Shown one piece after another: positions 43,261-55,900 of a stretch of DNA of 64,000 bases (its first letter is position 1; each line of letters begins with the position of its first letter). Source of the stretch: Symsagittifera roscoffensis (taxonomy: Eukaryota > Xenacoelomorpha > Acoela > Convolutidae); assembly GCF_963678635.1 (NCBI RefSeq), contig NC_087071.1:868001-932000 (forward strand). Direction: 5' to 3'. Under the pieces are notes generated by a model that saw only the letters and a list, made by a program, of their open reading frames with translations, was not told the DNA's origin and searched no databases. Position numbers and translations under genes: made by a program.

Positions 43261-46200
43261 TGCTAATCAACAGCATCCACACCAGTCCCTACCGACAACA
43301 TGCCGAGAACCTCCAACAATATCAACAAATATTCAAACAAATAACCCTCAATCATCAACATGCATCTTTTTTCAAGACAATCCATATACATTTGAAGACA
43401 GACACGCACGATTGTTCGAACCAATAGAACCAGTAATTCGCCAAGCATCGCTGAGCGAACCACAATATGAACCAGTATATAATATATACCCACCTCCAAC
43501 AAGATCATCATAGAGCAAGACACCGAAGTTAAAACCAAAACACACTCGAAATAAACCGACAAATTATTCATCCAAGACGAAATAGAAATTGGCACAACCC
43601 CGGAGTTCAATTCAACATACCTCATTCACCAACAACAAATCCTGTAGACCTTTCTAGTAGTATAATTAAAAAGACCCCATAGACTCCAACAAAACAAAAC
43701 ACATCGAACGTTCCCTCAGATTATTTAGGTTCAACCCCTACATCTGAACAAATCAGAGAAAACCCTTTTAATCCCCCAGCCACTACAGATTATCTCCCAT
43801 TTTGAATGACACAAGCTTTTACCCAAGGCGAACCAAATTCAGTAAATGATCCAATAGACGTTTCATTTGACACATTTTTGTCACTACCTGAAACTCTTTC
43901 ACTTCCTTCAACCCCTTCTTTAACTCAAATTTCGCAAACACCATTTCCTCCAAAAGTTCTTACAAATCTCGATGCCAGATAGAGAAAATTCAACAAATAA
44001 CATACAACTACGATTAGATTGGAATACATTCGTAGCACCCCCTCCATTATTTGGCCAACATCACGAAAGTAACAGAACACACAAATAGGCACTGAACAGA
44101 TTACAATATCGACACGATATCCACAAAGATATTCAAGAACATAATATACACATACTTACATCTACAAATGCGATAAATAAACAAAAAAGACAATTGGATA
44201 TATCACCCTTTATAATCCATACTCAGGACTATCATACACATGTATCTTCTAAAGATACTAATTTTTCAGATTCTTTTTTTTTTTTAATTTCTCAAAACCC
44301 GAACATAACAATCCTTCCCCCGAACAGTACCCCAGGATTTACTAGTCACACACTATGACTGTGAAGAAAATGAACAAAAAACATTACACAAATATGCAAT
44401 TAACCAAGTCACTCAATGTGAATCCGAAGCACAATCAATCGAAACAACAAATATAGTAGCAACACTTTACTCAAAAGCACGAGCTACAACACTAACGGGA
44501 TTTAAATTCACAGCGACATTTTCCGAAAAGAAAGTAAATTGCTCCCAAGTCTCAAACAGAAAGAAAAACAGATTAGATCAAGAATCTTTCTACCAAAGTA
44601 ACATCGAAAGACTATTGCACCTCAGCCTGGTTGACTGCAAGAACGAACTTGAACAATTAAAAATTACATCAAACAAAGGCAAAAACAGAAAACTAGTAAG
44701 CTTTCAAGTTTTTTTTAGACTCACCACATCAGGCTGAACTTGAAAAATACCAAGTTCATATAAGATTAGATAACAAATTTCCATTCCACGGAGCATATGG
44801 AAGACTAACTTACGATCTCCATGATAAAAATTTGATATCACACATTGGAATAAACAACCCCTCAAATTGTAAAGCCGACACTCAAAATAAAGGATACCAA
44901 GAAATAACTTTTTTGTTGGAAAATACAACTTGAAAAAGTACAACTAACCCGTGATTTAAAAGATGACACTATAATTTATCAAGGAATCAGACAGCTTTGC
45001 AAAAACTTCCAAGGATATTGCAATCCTACTACACGCACACAAGCAACAATTGTTTGGCTCCCCGAAGACAGCTGTACCACATTTCAAGTAGCAAAAATAC
45101 ACGCTAGAATGATAACGTTCACCAAAAATGATTTTATTGAATCACTCCCGTTTGAAGATGTAAACCCTGATCAACTCAGATATAGTAATTATATATTTAG
45201 AAAAATTTATAATATAGTAAATAAATTGACACGTTTCCAAATATACCCAGAAACGGAACTTGCCTGTAAATACAACAAACCACTTTACAAAACACAATAT
45301 TCAGAAATTCTTGTCGAATACGAAGACGGTTTCGACATGAACACAGGAAAATTAATCAAACATTACATGGCTACATCCCGCTCAACTACTGACAAAAACT
45401 CATATGTCCAAGTACAATTTCAAAAAAATAGAGGAAGAATTGGTGGAAAATTGAAATCACCAGACAAAGACAGTACACGTTTACAAGAACTATCACTCAT
45501 GAATAATAGTTCTTGTAAACGTTGTAAACTCTTTTGGCGCAATTCACTATGACATACATCTGGACTTGAGATTAGACTACACAATAAGTAGAATTTTTCA
45601 AGAAATGTCTTTGACAGAACTTCAAACACTCCATCAATTATGTGAACTTGAACGCACAAAAATTTGACAATCACTTGCACAATCAGTACTTAAAATCTCT
45701 TATACAGGATATTTAATGTCAGGAAAAAGATCAAATTTTGTTGACTATGAAGGATATATATTATGGTATTACACTTGTGACAAACAGGTATCACCTTTAT
45801 ATGTTTTTGAAGACATAAAATGCTATAAAAGAATCCCAATTTTCTACAAAAATAAAGTAAACATTTGTTGATACACTCTCCCGCAGAACTTATTTTTTGG
45901 ATACAGCAGTCCCATGTGGATCAACAAATAGCCAAAACGCAGTACAATTAAACCATGACGAAGATAATTACTATTTTCTCACACCATATCCTACACGTAT
46001 GCAACCACTCAAAAAAGTTTCACCAGAAAGCATTAGAGCTTTTTCCCGAAACCCCAATATTGATTAACAATAAATCGGCTTTCACTCTAAATCCGATATC
46101 CAACATCATATTCCAACACAACAGTTTCAAGAATTACTCACACAATTGGACACAATACAACGACAATCCATAGATCAAAACCTACGCAAACTTGCAGAAA

Positions 46201-46450
46201 CAGCAGGCTTTTCAGACCTATACGCACAAGACTATAGCGGGTATTTTAAAGATATAAGAGTACATTTACTTAAATGGCAAAAAATACCGACCACAAGATA
46301 TATCACCACTAATTACTTTTAGTTTTGTAAACTTGAAAAGCGAACTTCTTGCATTTATAGGATGGCCCTATTACATCTTAGAAAGATTGACTATATTATA
46401 TGCAATGTTTAATTTTCTTGGATTTTTTTCTCTCTCTTAACAGGAATCTA
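43261..46450 (+). pseudogene. Env-like region of the second element, heavily broken
   Basis: A third gene lies after integrase, in the position of a retroviral envelope gene. The clearest open part is 45109-45552 (147 codons, with FIESLPFEDVNPDQLRYSNY). Before and after it other frames carry Cys-containing, strand-like sequence. Near 46380-46440 a hydrophobic run, YAMFNFLGFF, could be a membrane anchor. No recognisable fusion peptide or furin site was identified, and many stops and frameshifts make it non-functional. The identification rests on position, a Cys-rich ectodomain-like make-up and the hydrophobic segment, not on a named family. Confidence 0.5.
45477..45522. repeat. Perfect 17-bp inverted repeat (hairpin)
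   Basis: ACGTTTACAAGAACTAT at 45477-45493 is followed after 12 nt by its exact reverse complement at 45506-45522. It sits inside the env-like ORF at the point where homology to the surrounding frame appears lost. Confidence 0.9.
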
Positions 46451-48560
46451 GAATTCATGCGCAATACACACACAAGTAAGCAAACAAGCAAGTGTAGCAC
46501 GCATCCTTTTCGCATGATTTTTTGGAATAATTTCGACATCAATCAATAAAATAATTTTAGACGCTCAAGTAAAAGAATACAATATCAAGCTATCAACAAC
46601 ACCAAACACATATGACTTATCATGAAACGATACGAATACAACACCCACAGCACCACAATTACAAACCTAAACCATAACCATCCCCTATCATTGGTACCGC
46701 GAACTATCAAAAATATCGACCTAGTTGACCTCATAACATTGAGATCTATTTATCCACAAAGCCCGATTCAACACATAATAACTCAACAACCCAAAATAGA
46801 AGACACTTACGAACAAATTATAGAACAAGTACATACCACTAATTTTTGTTCTCAGAACAACCATCTTTTTAGCCCACGATGAGCCGCCAAGTTGTTGGAT
46901 CCCTCCATCGATCAAATTCCCACCCAGCCAACTTCCAGAACAATCTCACCATCACCCCACTTTTTCTTTTCCCACCACCTCAATCAACCCATCATAACAC
47001 CTCATCCAGCATGGAATCAGACACTAATTCCAACACAACAGTATACAACACTATCTCCCAATTCAACAACTCCGATATCGAAACACACGACAAATTTGCC
47101 AACTCTGAACCCAATTGATCTACATTTTTCCAACCTCCTTTTCAACCTATTCGTTCCCAAGTCAAAATTGAACTCCCTTCTCCTCCCTCTCCCATTTCAA
47201 TTGTGACAACCATATATTCCCCCCTAACCAGTGAACCATCCGATAACAACGATTGAGAAAACACACAAATCTCACACGAGCTTGATAAAATCATAATACT
47301 GCATCAACAATTACAACACCCTCAAACTCTAACTATTCATCAAATCTCACGACCTATAACACCATCTAACCCATCAACCCCAATTTCTTCTTCGACTCAT
47401 ACCCCTTCACAAAACCCGACTCGCTCATCAACACCATCCTCCAGTACAACCAGAGCTTACCGAACCTTTAAAAGAAAATTCCCAAATTTTCCATTCCTAT
47501 CTAAACCAAGAACATCCACATCATTTGTCAATCATCCACTTCACACTAATACCCAAGAAATTCTCCAAACATGTCTAAACTTTTTCCCACAAAACACATG
47601 CTTCCATCCAGGCCCCAATGACGAGAAACCCATTTATGTAAACAAGCTCGTATTATACCCTACATTTTCATGACATCACACTACCACTTTACTAATCCAC
47701 TATCGATGCCACTATATAACACCCCTTATGACAATGAAGTGTGCAGCACCCAACTCTACCTTCTAACAACAGCACTAACCCCAAACAATTCACACAAATA
47801 GGATACAGACAACCACTAACCAAATTCACTGCACCTAAAGCTAACAGTTATTCCATCGATTATTACGATCATTACATCAGACGACCCTATAAAGACATTT
47901 TTCTAAACAACGACCCATTTTCTGGTCCCCAACTAACAGAGAAATATTTCATCAAAACCTCATACACATTCACCCTCAACATCTCATATAAAAATACGTC
48001 AACGTCATCTCAGCAGCACTACATGATATTCATGCTTATTAATCATACTTTAACAAGTTTAATCACTTTTCACTGACCTTGTATTTCCCCACACCCAAAG
48101 AACGTGATTTGCACTGTTCACACGAAGTCATGTTACAAATTAAGAAAACACACAAGTACACTTTTACAAGCTACAAGTTCATTCAACACCATTACACTCT
48201 CAAAGCACCAGAACGACAACCTCACCATAGATATCAAAACATTAAACTCTAAAAACAGATTACCATTCTTTCTTAATTTCACCTTTTGTAACAAAGACAC
48301 TAACTTACAAGGCACCCTCCAAACTACGATCCCATCATCCAGATGTATATCTTCTGTCCCCTAACCAGACTCCTAAATGAAGACGAAACCCGCCCACTAA
48401 TTGTCCCTCATGAATTCCTCCAGCCCGTTGAAGTCCCAGTCCTAGAATAAATATTTAACCCTCGCTATAATCATAAACTCTATAACCTCATTCAAAACAC
48501 ACCGTGTGAAAAATCATCTAACACTGAAGAGCACAACATCATTAAAGCACTCGAATTGCT
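46451..48560 (+). pseudogene. Pro/Ser/Thr/Asn-rich 3' frames of the second element
   Basis: ORFs at 46622-46882, 46879-47118, 46892-47206, 47741-48076 and 48104-48364, plus open stretches between them, have similar A/C-rich coding-like composition. An intervening frame near 47456-47670 reads TFKRKFPNFPFLSKPRTSTS and FFPQNTCFHPGPNDEKP. The first half is low-complexity and the second half more globular. I recognise no family. It may be an additional ORF downstream of the env-like gene or the end of a long polyprotein. Confidence 0.4.
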
Positions 48561-50310
48561 TTTCACTTCAGCAAACTAAACACATTATTGGTTTGCTAGC
48601 TAAACTACTAACCTCATTTGATGTCATCCACGACATTTTTCCCCATGGCTTCTTTACCGACAATTAGGTAATATGAAATCAACAATTTACTAATAAATTC
48701 AAACAACACTAGCCATATTTAATCAATGTTTTCTTTTTTCTTCATAGGCACAATCATCAATCATCTACAAAACAAAAAGCAAAATAATAAACAGAACTTT
48801 TTTTTCAATTCATAAATTTCTATTAACCTATTCAATAACTGAAGCAACAAAATTATCCCACACAAAGCGCTAAATTGAATGAGAAATTTTTTTCCCCAAA
48901 GCAGAAAATATTCATACAATTGAAAATAAAGTAATAATTTCAACCCCCGAATCAAGCAGTAAATTTCATAATTTTAAAGTAGCTAATTAATAAAATTGTT
49001 CATAAACTGCAGATACTCAAACTAACCTTTTCCGAGGCGCTTCTTTATTTTCATTCGCCCACCAATTCTATCCAGAATTGCACAGCTCGTCCACAAAGAA
49101 TTGTTTAAAATATTGAACTTAAGTTTTAACTTTCACTGATAACAACTCTAAAAAGTTTTATCACGTTTCAAATCTTCCTTCAATCCGGTTGGAAAGGCTT
49201 TATATAATAATCTAAACTAAGCAAATAAGCTTACTAAACACCATAAAGCACAACCTAACAGCATGACCAAGAAAAGAAAACCCACGGTACCCAAACTGGA
49301 TTAACACCAGCTTAGAACTGGATAAATTATTCTTTTGAAGACTTCTTTTAAGTCTGAACACAAAAGAACAAAACAACAAAAGTCGAAAGACAAACCCAAA
49401 ACAAACAATTTTAAGAAAAAGTTATAACTAAGACAACAAAAGCAAACACTAGTAATAAAAAAAGCATGAAAGGTTCAACTAAAAACAGGACTCTCCAAAA
49501 AAGAGAGCATGAAACTATAACCTCACTTCTGGCCTAATTCACCAGAAGAGAACGTGCTGAGCATGCTCTATAGCCGGTGACACCCACGAGACTTTTTTGA
49601 CGGGAGTTAATCAAGTGTGAGTGGCTTTTAAAAATAACCGAACTAAATAGTAACGCTTTAGCGATAAAAACTAATAAAAGATCATAACTAAAAAACAAGG
49701 TTTGTTTATGTAAAATATACAATGCAGTAAAAAGATTACATACAGCCCAAAAACGAGCAGCAAGGAATTTGACAACCCAATCACAATCCAACTACGAAAT
49801 GGCAAAACCAACTGACATGACGCCCACAATCAATACACTCAATGGATTTAAAGTACGCCTTGGCATCGCAGCAAACGAAACCAATTGCAACAGAACAATG
49901 GCCATCTCGATGTTCAAATATACATACAGATCCAAGTCACCAGGCACTTCATCCAAAGTCGAACTACATGCCACATCCGAACAAGATTGAGAATAGCAAC
50001 TTTCCTATTTTCTGAAATCAATCAGATCAACACTCATCACAATCGATCAGAACCCATAATACGAGCTCCCAAAACGATCGTGATAACATCTCTTCTTCCA
50101 AACCAGAAAAAAAGAATATATTCACAACCTCTAAAGAAAAACATCACCATCCATCCTACACTACAATAGAACATTGAAAAACTAAAACTCTCTAAACGCC
50201 GGATGGGTGGAACCAAATCTAAACTAGTATTTATCATTGGTTATTATTATGATATTTTATTATATTTTAAACAATCATACTCCATCAAACTAACAACGTA
50301 TTTATTTGTA
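48561..50310. other. Unassigned AT-rich region after the second element
   Basis: Short ORFs at 48761, 49534, 49769, 49885 and 50037 overlap on both strands and show no domain. This region may contain the lost 3' LTR, but I found no match to the region left of 30.1 kb except the 50-bp repeat. Confidence 0.4.
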
Positions 50311-50312
50311 AA

Positions 50313-50340
50313 GTGTTGAAACTACTTGTAGTTTCAACAC
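50313..50340. repeat. Perfect 13-bp palindrome with 2-nt spacer
   Basis: GTGTTGAAACTAC, TT, GTAGTTTCAACAC. Possible transposon terminus junction or cruciform. Confidence 0.9.
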
Positions 50341-50517
50341 CAGAGCATTTTGAATTAAACTTAGAATACAGTTGTTCTCATTCTGGAACTAACTCGCGCA
50401 AACTGGTGTACACTAGATCTATTGAGACTAGGAGATATAAGAGTAAGATTAAGATTTGTATTAGACTAAGAATTTGCACGAATCTATCCGGCCGAAAATA
50501 AGATAGCGTGACGAGCA

Positions 50518-50569
50518 GATGGTGTACTTATCTGAAATTACTCTATGAGTACAGTAGACAATACTTAAC
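50518..50569. repeat. Right copy of the 50-bp sequence
   Basis: Carries the same TTATCTGAAATTACTCTATG block as 29178-29231, in the same orientation, with two or three changes. Confidence 0.8.
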
Positions 50570-51948
50570 TCAATACACTTGATGTATGGATTTGTATGAT
50601 AATGATTTTTGTTGTTTGAAATTGTATGATAAGCTTTTTCGGTATATGGAGGTCAACCTGGGTTGGTTATTCAAATAAATATCAATTGTTTGTAATTTGA
50701 ATCAACCTACTTTTTTTACTCTTGTATGAAAAATTGGCAGCTAGCTTTCTAAAAAACTTGATTGCTCAAACGAAAACTCAAAAAGTTAAGCATGAGTCAA
50801 CTTAGAAACAAAGCGGTTTTCAGATTTATTATTTTTTGGATCTTTAACATCTTGATCAACTTATAAACGTGTAAAACTGCTAATATAAGCTGGAGGTTTT
50901 GTTTTAAATATGAGAAATCAGTCTGCGCATTTTAGTTTATGAGTTAATTGTGTATTTTTAATTTATCTGTAACTCAAGTCAGCAAAAAGATATAAAAAAT
51001 CTGAAAATTGACGGACACGATAACTTACTCACTTATAAGCTGATAATTTGTGTTAGTCATCTATCATGTTTTTTCTTGTATTTTTTCACTGACTTGAATT
51101 AAGATAAAATAAAAACAGCTATCGCACTTCGACTGAGTCTTACCATTTATTCTGATTCAACAAACCGTTTTTTCTGATATTCTGGTTTACACACTATATC
51201 GAGCAAATTAATTACTAGCTCAGAGGATAAAAACCTCCCTGTATTAAAGTTAAAATCAACAGTTCTAAATTTCCAATCAAATCAGCAGTTCAGATTCCGA
51301 AACTTAGCCCATTTTACCTTGAAAAACAACTGCCCTTTCAATTGTTGAAACAAGCAATACTGAGAACTAAACTTGTCATTACTAAGTTCCAGATAGTCCA
51401 GATCTGTAACACCAAATTATTAATTTTATCTTCGCAATAGAACAATTTCGTGTTTCAAAAAAAGTAAGGTTATATTGAAAAAATCAAATTATCAGCATAA
51501 CTTAAATAACATTTCAACGAATTGAGAAAAAGGTGAATTTGCAAAACAGATGCAGCCATTTTAATAAAAAATCATATCACTGCTGGAAAATTGAAATGCG
51601 CAAAAAAAACTCGCGTATTTTAAAAGCAACGCGTATTTTAAAAGCGGACGTAGGTTAGGCCTACACTTTATATTTCACCGTTAAAAAAAGAAAAAAGTTT
51701 TTTGAGTTCGTTTGTTTGATCAGAGCAGCAAAAAACAAGATAACTAATATCCTATCCATACTTCTCATTGAGATCTGTCTCCTTTTAAGACAAGTCACTA
51801 ACGACCACTTTCCTGTCCTGATAAAAGTTTTTTAAGAAATAGACGTTTCAACATACCCTGTCAAAACTGAAAAACCTGAAACTGAACTTTTTTACTTTTA
51901 GGTTGTCTTTACAAATCTGCTTCGTAACTTCACTCAATCCCGAACAAA
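50570..51948. other. Unassigned AT-rich region
   Basis: No supported gene. A near-palindromic GTAGGTTAGGCCTAC lies near 51649. The end, 51902-51948, may be the 5' UTR of the candidate exon that follows, because TTTTACTTTTAG at its left edge resembles a 3' splice site. Confidence 0.35.
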
Positions 51949-52288
51949 ATGGCGTCACCAACAGGAGGAGCAGGTATGAAAACTATCACTTCATATGAGA
52001 GTAGTTGTTTTTACTCCGTTTATCATCTATAAAAAAATTTTACAAAGTCCTGAAAATCGCAATTTTTAGAACTTTTTACAACACACGTCATTAAAAAAAA
52101 CAGGATCTGCGAGTGTTATTACAATTGCAGCTTTGATCACAAGTGCAACTTTTTCAAATAGGAAAATTGTAAGACTGCACAATTTTCCTGTTTCGTATGT
52201 TTTCTGGTATATTCCTGAAGAGCCCGAAAGACTTACTTTAATGGCAGTTTTGAGCAAAAAGGGAACAAAGTTTTACCAAATTTTCTAA
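51949..52288 (+). CDS. Candidate two-exon reading frame (69 codons), unrecognised
   Basis: An ATG in a good context (ACAAAATGG) opens MASPTGGAG and meets a donor-like AG|GTATGA at 51974. A polypyrimidine-poor but usable acceptor AAACAG ends at 52103. Joining the two keeps phase (split Gly codon) and gives an open frame to TAA at 52286, with a small hydrophobic stretch (SVITIAALITSATF) and WYIPEEPERLTLMAVLS. A weak alternative donor lies at 52270. I do not recognise the product. The opposite strand is also open over exon 2, so this may be chance. Treat as a hypothesis only. Confidence 0.28.
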
Positions 52289-52996
52289 GGAAACCCCTTA
52301 AGCTTTAAATTTGGTAGAGCTAAGCAACAACACACATGCAAACAACATACAATCGGGTTTTGCAGGACTTTGATTGAGCAACATACATTGCGACCCTGTA
52401 AAACTGATGATTCTACTTTATTACATGCTATGGTAACCTGAGCGTTAGATCGATTAGTCATTAGGTTAAGTAATACAGCATTAAAAGGTCGAGTTCGAAT
52501 TAGTTCAATCTTCGAATATATCGTCCCTCCTATGCCAGAAAAAAAATTTAACAACATCTGCGAAGCGAACCCAATACCCCCCCCCCCCTCACCCCAACCA
52601 AATTGGAACTAAGGAAGCTTATGTTATGACAGTCAGATGAGCGATACTAAAGATGATTTGACACGGGCATATGAAAACCGAACCCCTCAGACCCTTGGGG
52701 GGCAAGTGATAAAGATCCCCGGAAGTGTAAAAGGCCCTATCAGAACTCGGAAAATAGCAGTGGTTTTCGGCTCAAGTTTTAGAATGTTGAGGGAAGCTTA
52801 AGTTTAGAACCTCAGAAACCTAGAACCCCCACTTCCTGTTTTATGTCCTAAGTAAACAAACACACCTTTAACTTCAGGAAGTCGTTTCTCGGCCTCCAAT
52901 GATCACAGGGAGCTGATATTTGGAAGGATAATAAGTATTTGCAAGTTACATCTTGTTTTGTATTTTGCACAATTTCCAACGTGTGAATTGGAAGCT
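52289..52996. other. Unassigned region before the satellite
   Basis: Contains a 13-base C run (about 52577-52589) and moderately GC-richer sequence. A 90-codon minus-strand ORF (52285-52557) has no recognised domain. No gene is supported. Confidence 0.35.
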
Positions 52997-55900
52997 ATTT
53001 GAAATCACTCATCCCCTAATAGACCCCTAATTTTTGAAATCACTCAACATCTAATAAACCCAAATTGGACTTCAAAAAAACTTAGAACCAGCTAAAAATA
53101 ACGAAGCTCGAAAAATTTTTATATTTGAAATCACTCATCCCCAAATAAACCTGAATTGGATTTTAAAAAAAACTAGAACCAGCTAAAATAACGAAGCTCG
53201 AAAAATCTTTGTAATTGAAATCACTCATTCCCTATTAAACACGATTTGGATTTCAGAAAAACCAGAACCAGCTAAAAATAACGAAGCTAGAAAAATCTAA
53301 ATATTTGAAATCACTCATCACCTAATAAACCCAAATTGGATTTCAAAAAACTAGAACCAGCTAAAAATAACGAAGCTCAAAAATTCTTTATATTTGAAAT
53401 CACTCATCACCTAATAAACCCAAATTGGATTTCAAAAAACTAGAACCAGCTAAAAATAACGAAGCTCAAAAAATCTTTATATTTGAAATCACTCATCACC
53501 TAATAAACCCAATTTGGATTTCAAAAAACTAGAACCAGCTAAAAATAACGAAGCTCAAAAAATCTTTATATTTGAAATCACTCATCACCTAATAAACCCA
53601 AATTGGATTTCAAAAAACTAGAACCAGCTAAAAATAACGAAGCTCAAAAATTCTTTATATTTGAAATCACTCATCACCTAATAAACCAAAATTAGATTTC
53701 AAAAAACTAGAACCAGCTAAAAATAACGAAGCTCAAAAAATCTTTATATTTGAAATCACTCATCACCTAAGAAACCCCATTTGGATTTCAAAAAACTAGA
53801 ATCAGCTAAAAATAACGAAGCTCGAAAAACCTAAAAATTTGAAATCACTCATCATCTAATAAACCCAAATTGGATTTCAAAAAAAACTAGAACCCGCTAA
53901 AAATAACGAAGCTCGAAAAATCTTTGTAATTGAAATCACTCATCCCCTAATAAACACGATTTGGATTTCAGAAAAACTAGAACCAGCTAAAAATAACGAA
54001 GCTCAAAAAATCTAAATATTTGAAATCACTCATCACCTAATAAACCCAAATTGGATTTCAAAAAACTAGAACCAGCTAAAAATAACGAAGCTCGAAAAAT
54101 CTAAATATTTGAAATCACTCATCACCTAATAAACCCAAATTGGATTGCAAAAAAGTAGAACCAGCTAATAATAACGAAGCTCGAAAAATCTAAAAAATTG
54201 AAATCATTCATCATCTAATAAACCCGAATTGGATTTCCAAAAAACTAGAACCAGCTAAAATAAACGAAGCTCGAAAAATCTTTGTAATTGAAATCACTCA
54301 TCCCCTAATAAACACGATTTGGATTTCAGAAAAACTAGAACCAGCTAAAAATAACCAAGCTCGAAAAATCTAAATATTTGAAATCACTCATCACCTAATA
54401 AACCCAAATTGGATTTCAAAAAACTAGAACCAGCTAAAAATAACGAAGCTCAAAAAATCTTTATATTTGAAACCACTCATCACCTAATAAACCCAAATTG
54501 GATTTCAAAAAACTAGAACCAACTAAAAATAACGAAGCTCGAAAAATCTAAATATTTGAAATCACTCATCACCTAATAAACCCAAATTGGATTTCAAAAA
54601 AACTAGAACCAGCTAAAAATAACAAAGCTCGAAAAATCTAAATATTTGAAATCACTAATCACCTAAAAAACCCAAACTGGATTTCAAAAAACTAGAACCA
54701 GCTAAAAATAACGAAGCTCGATAAATCTAAATATTTGAAATCACTCATCACCCAATAAACCCAAATTGGATTCCAAAAAACTAGAACCAGCTAAAAATAA
54801 CGAATCTCAAAAAATCTTTATATTTGAAGTCACTCATCACCTAATAAACCCAAATTGGATTTCAAAAAACTGGAACCAGCTAAAAATAACGAAGCTCGAA
54901 AAATCTAAATATTTGAAATCACTCATCACCTAATAAACCCAAATTGGATTTCAAAAAACTAAAACCAGCTAAAAATAACGAAGCTCAAAAAATCTTTATA
55001 TTTGAAATCACTCATCACCTAATAAACCCAAATTGGATTTCAAAAAACTAGAACCAGCTAAAAATAACGAAGCTCAAAAAATCTTTATATTTGAAATCAC
55101 TCATCACCTAATAAACCCAAATTGGATTTCAAAAAACTAGAACCAGCTAAAAATAACGAAGCTCGAAAAATCTAAATATTTGAAATCACTCTTCACCTAT
55201 TAAACCCAAATTGGATTTCAAAAAACTAGAACCAGCTAAAAATAACGAAGCTCAAAAATTCTCTATATTTGAAATCACTCATCACCTAATAAACCCAAAT
55301 TGGATTTAAAAAAAATAGAACCAGCTAAAAATAACGAAGCTCGAAAAATCTAAATATTTGAAATCCCTCATCACCTAATAAACCCAAATTGGATTTCAAA
55401 AAACTAGAACCAGCTAAAAATAACGAAGCTCAAAAAATCTTTATATTTGAAATCACTCATCACCTAATAAACCCAAATTGGATTTCAAAAAACTAGAACC
55501 AGCTAAAAATAACGAAGCTCAAAAAAATATTTATATTTGAAATCACTCATCACCTAATAAACCCAAATTGGATTTCAAAAAACTAGCACCAGCTAAAAAT
55601 AACGAAGCTCAAAAAATCTAAAATTTTGAAATCACTCATTACCTAATAAACCCAAATTGGATTTGAAAAAACTAGAACCAGCTAAAAATAACGAAGCTCA
55701 AAAAATCTAAATACTTGAAATCACTCATCACCTAATAAACCCAAATTGGATTTCAAAAAACTAGAACCAGCTAAAAACAACGAAGCTCGAAAAATCTAAA
55801 TATTTGAAATCCCTCATCACCTAATAAACCCAAATTGGATTTCAAAAAACTAGAACCAGCTAAAAATAACGAAGCTCAAAAAATCTTTATATTTGAAATC

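Larger units (their letters stand above)
30105..48560 (+). mobile_element. Second large gypsy-like retroelement, decayed, with internal tandem duplication and env-like region
   Basis: Plus-strand remnants occur in the order gag-like, CCHC knuckle, DSGA protease, RT, RNase H (this block twice), integrase with D,D and GPY motif, env-like region with a hydrophobic segment, and further Pro/Ser/Thr-rich frames. The sense strand is strikingly A-rich and G-poor, unlike the first element, and every domain has stops and frameshifts. I could not identify a matching LTR pair. The ends given are the outermost coding-like segments, not true termini. Confidence 0.78.

Noticed and set aside
49540-49640. Possible tRNA-like or hairpin sequence around GTGCTGAGCATGCTC
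   Set aside because: No cloverleaf or internal promoter boxes could be drawn.
28600-50600. LTR pair for the second element
   Set aside because: I compared both flanks by eye and found only the 50-bp repeat; no long direct repeat with TG...CA ends.
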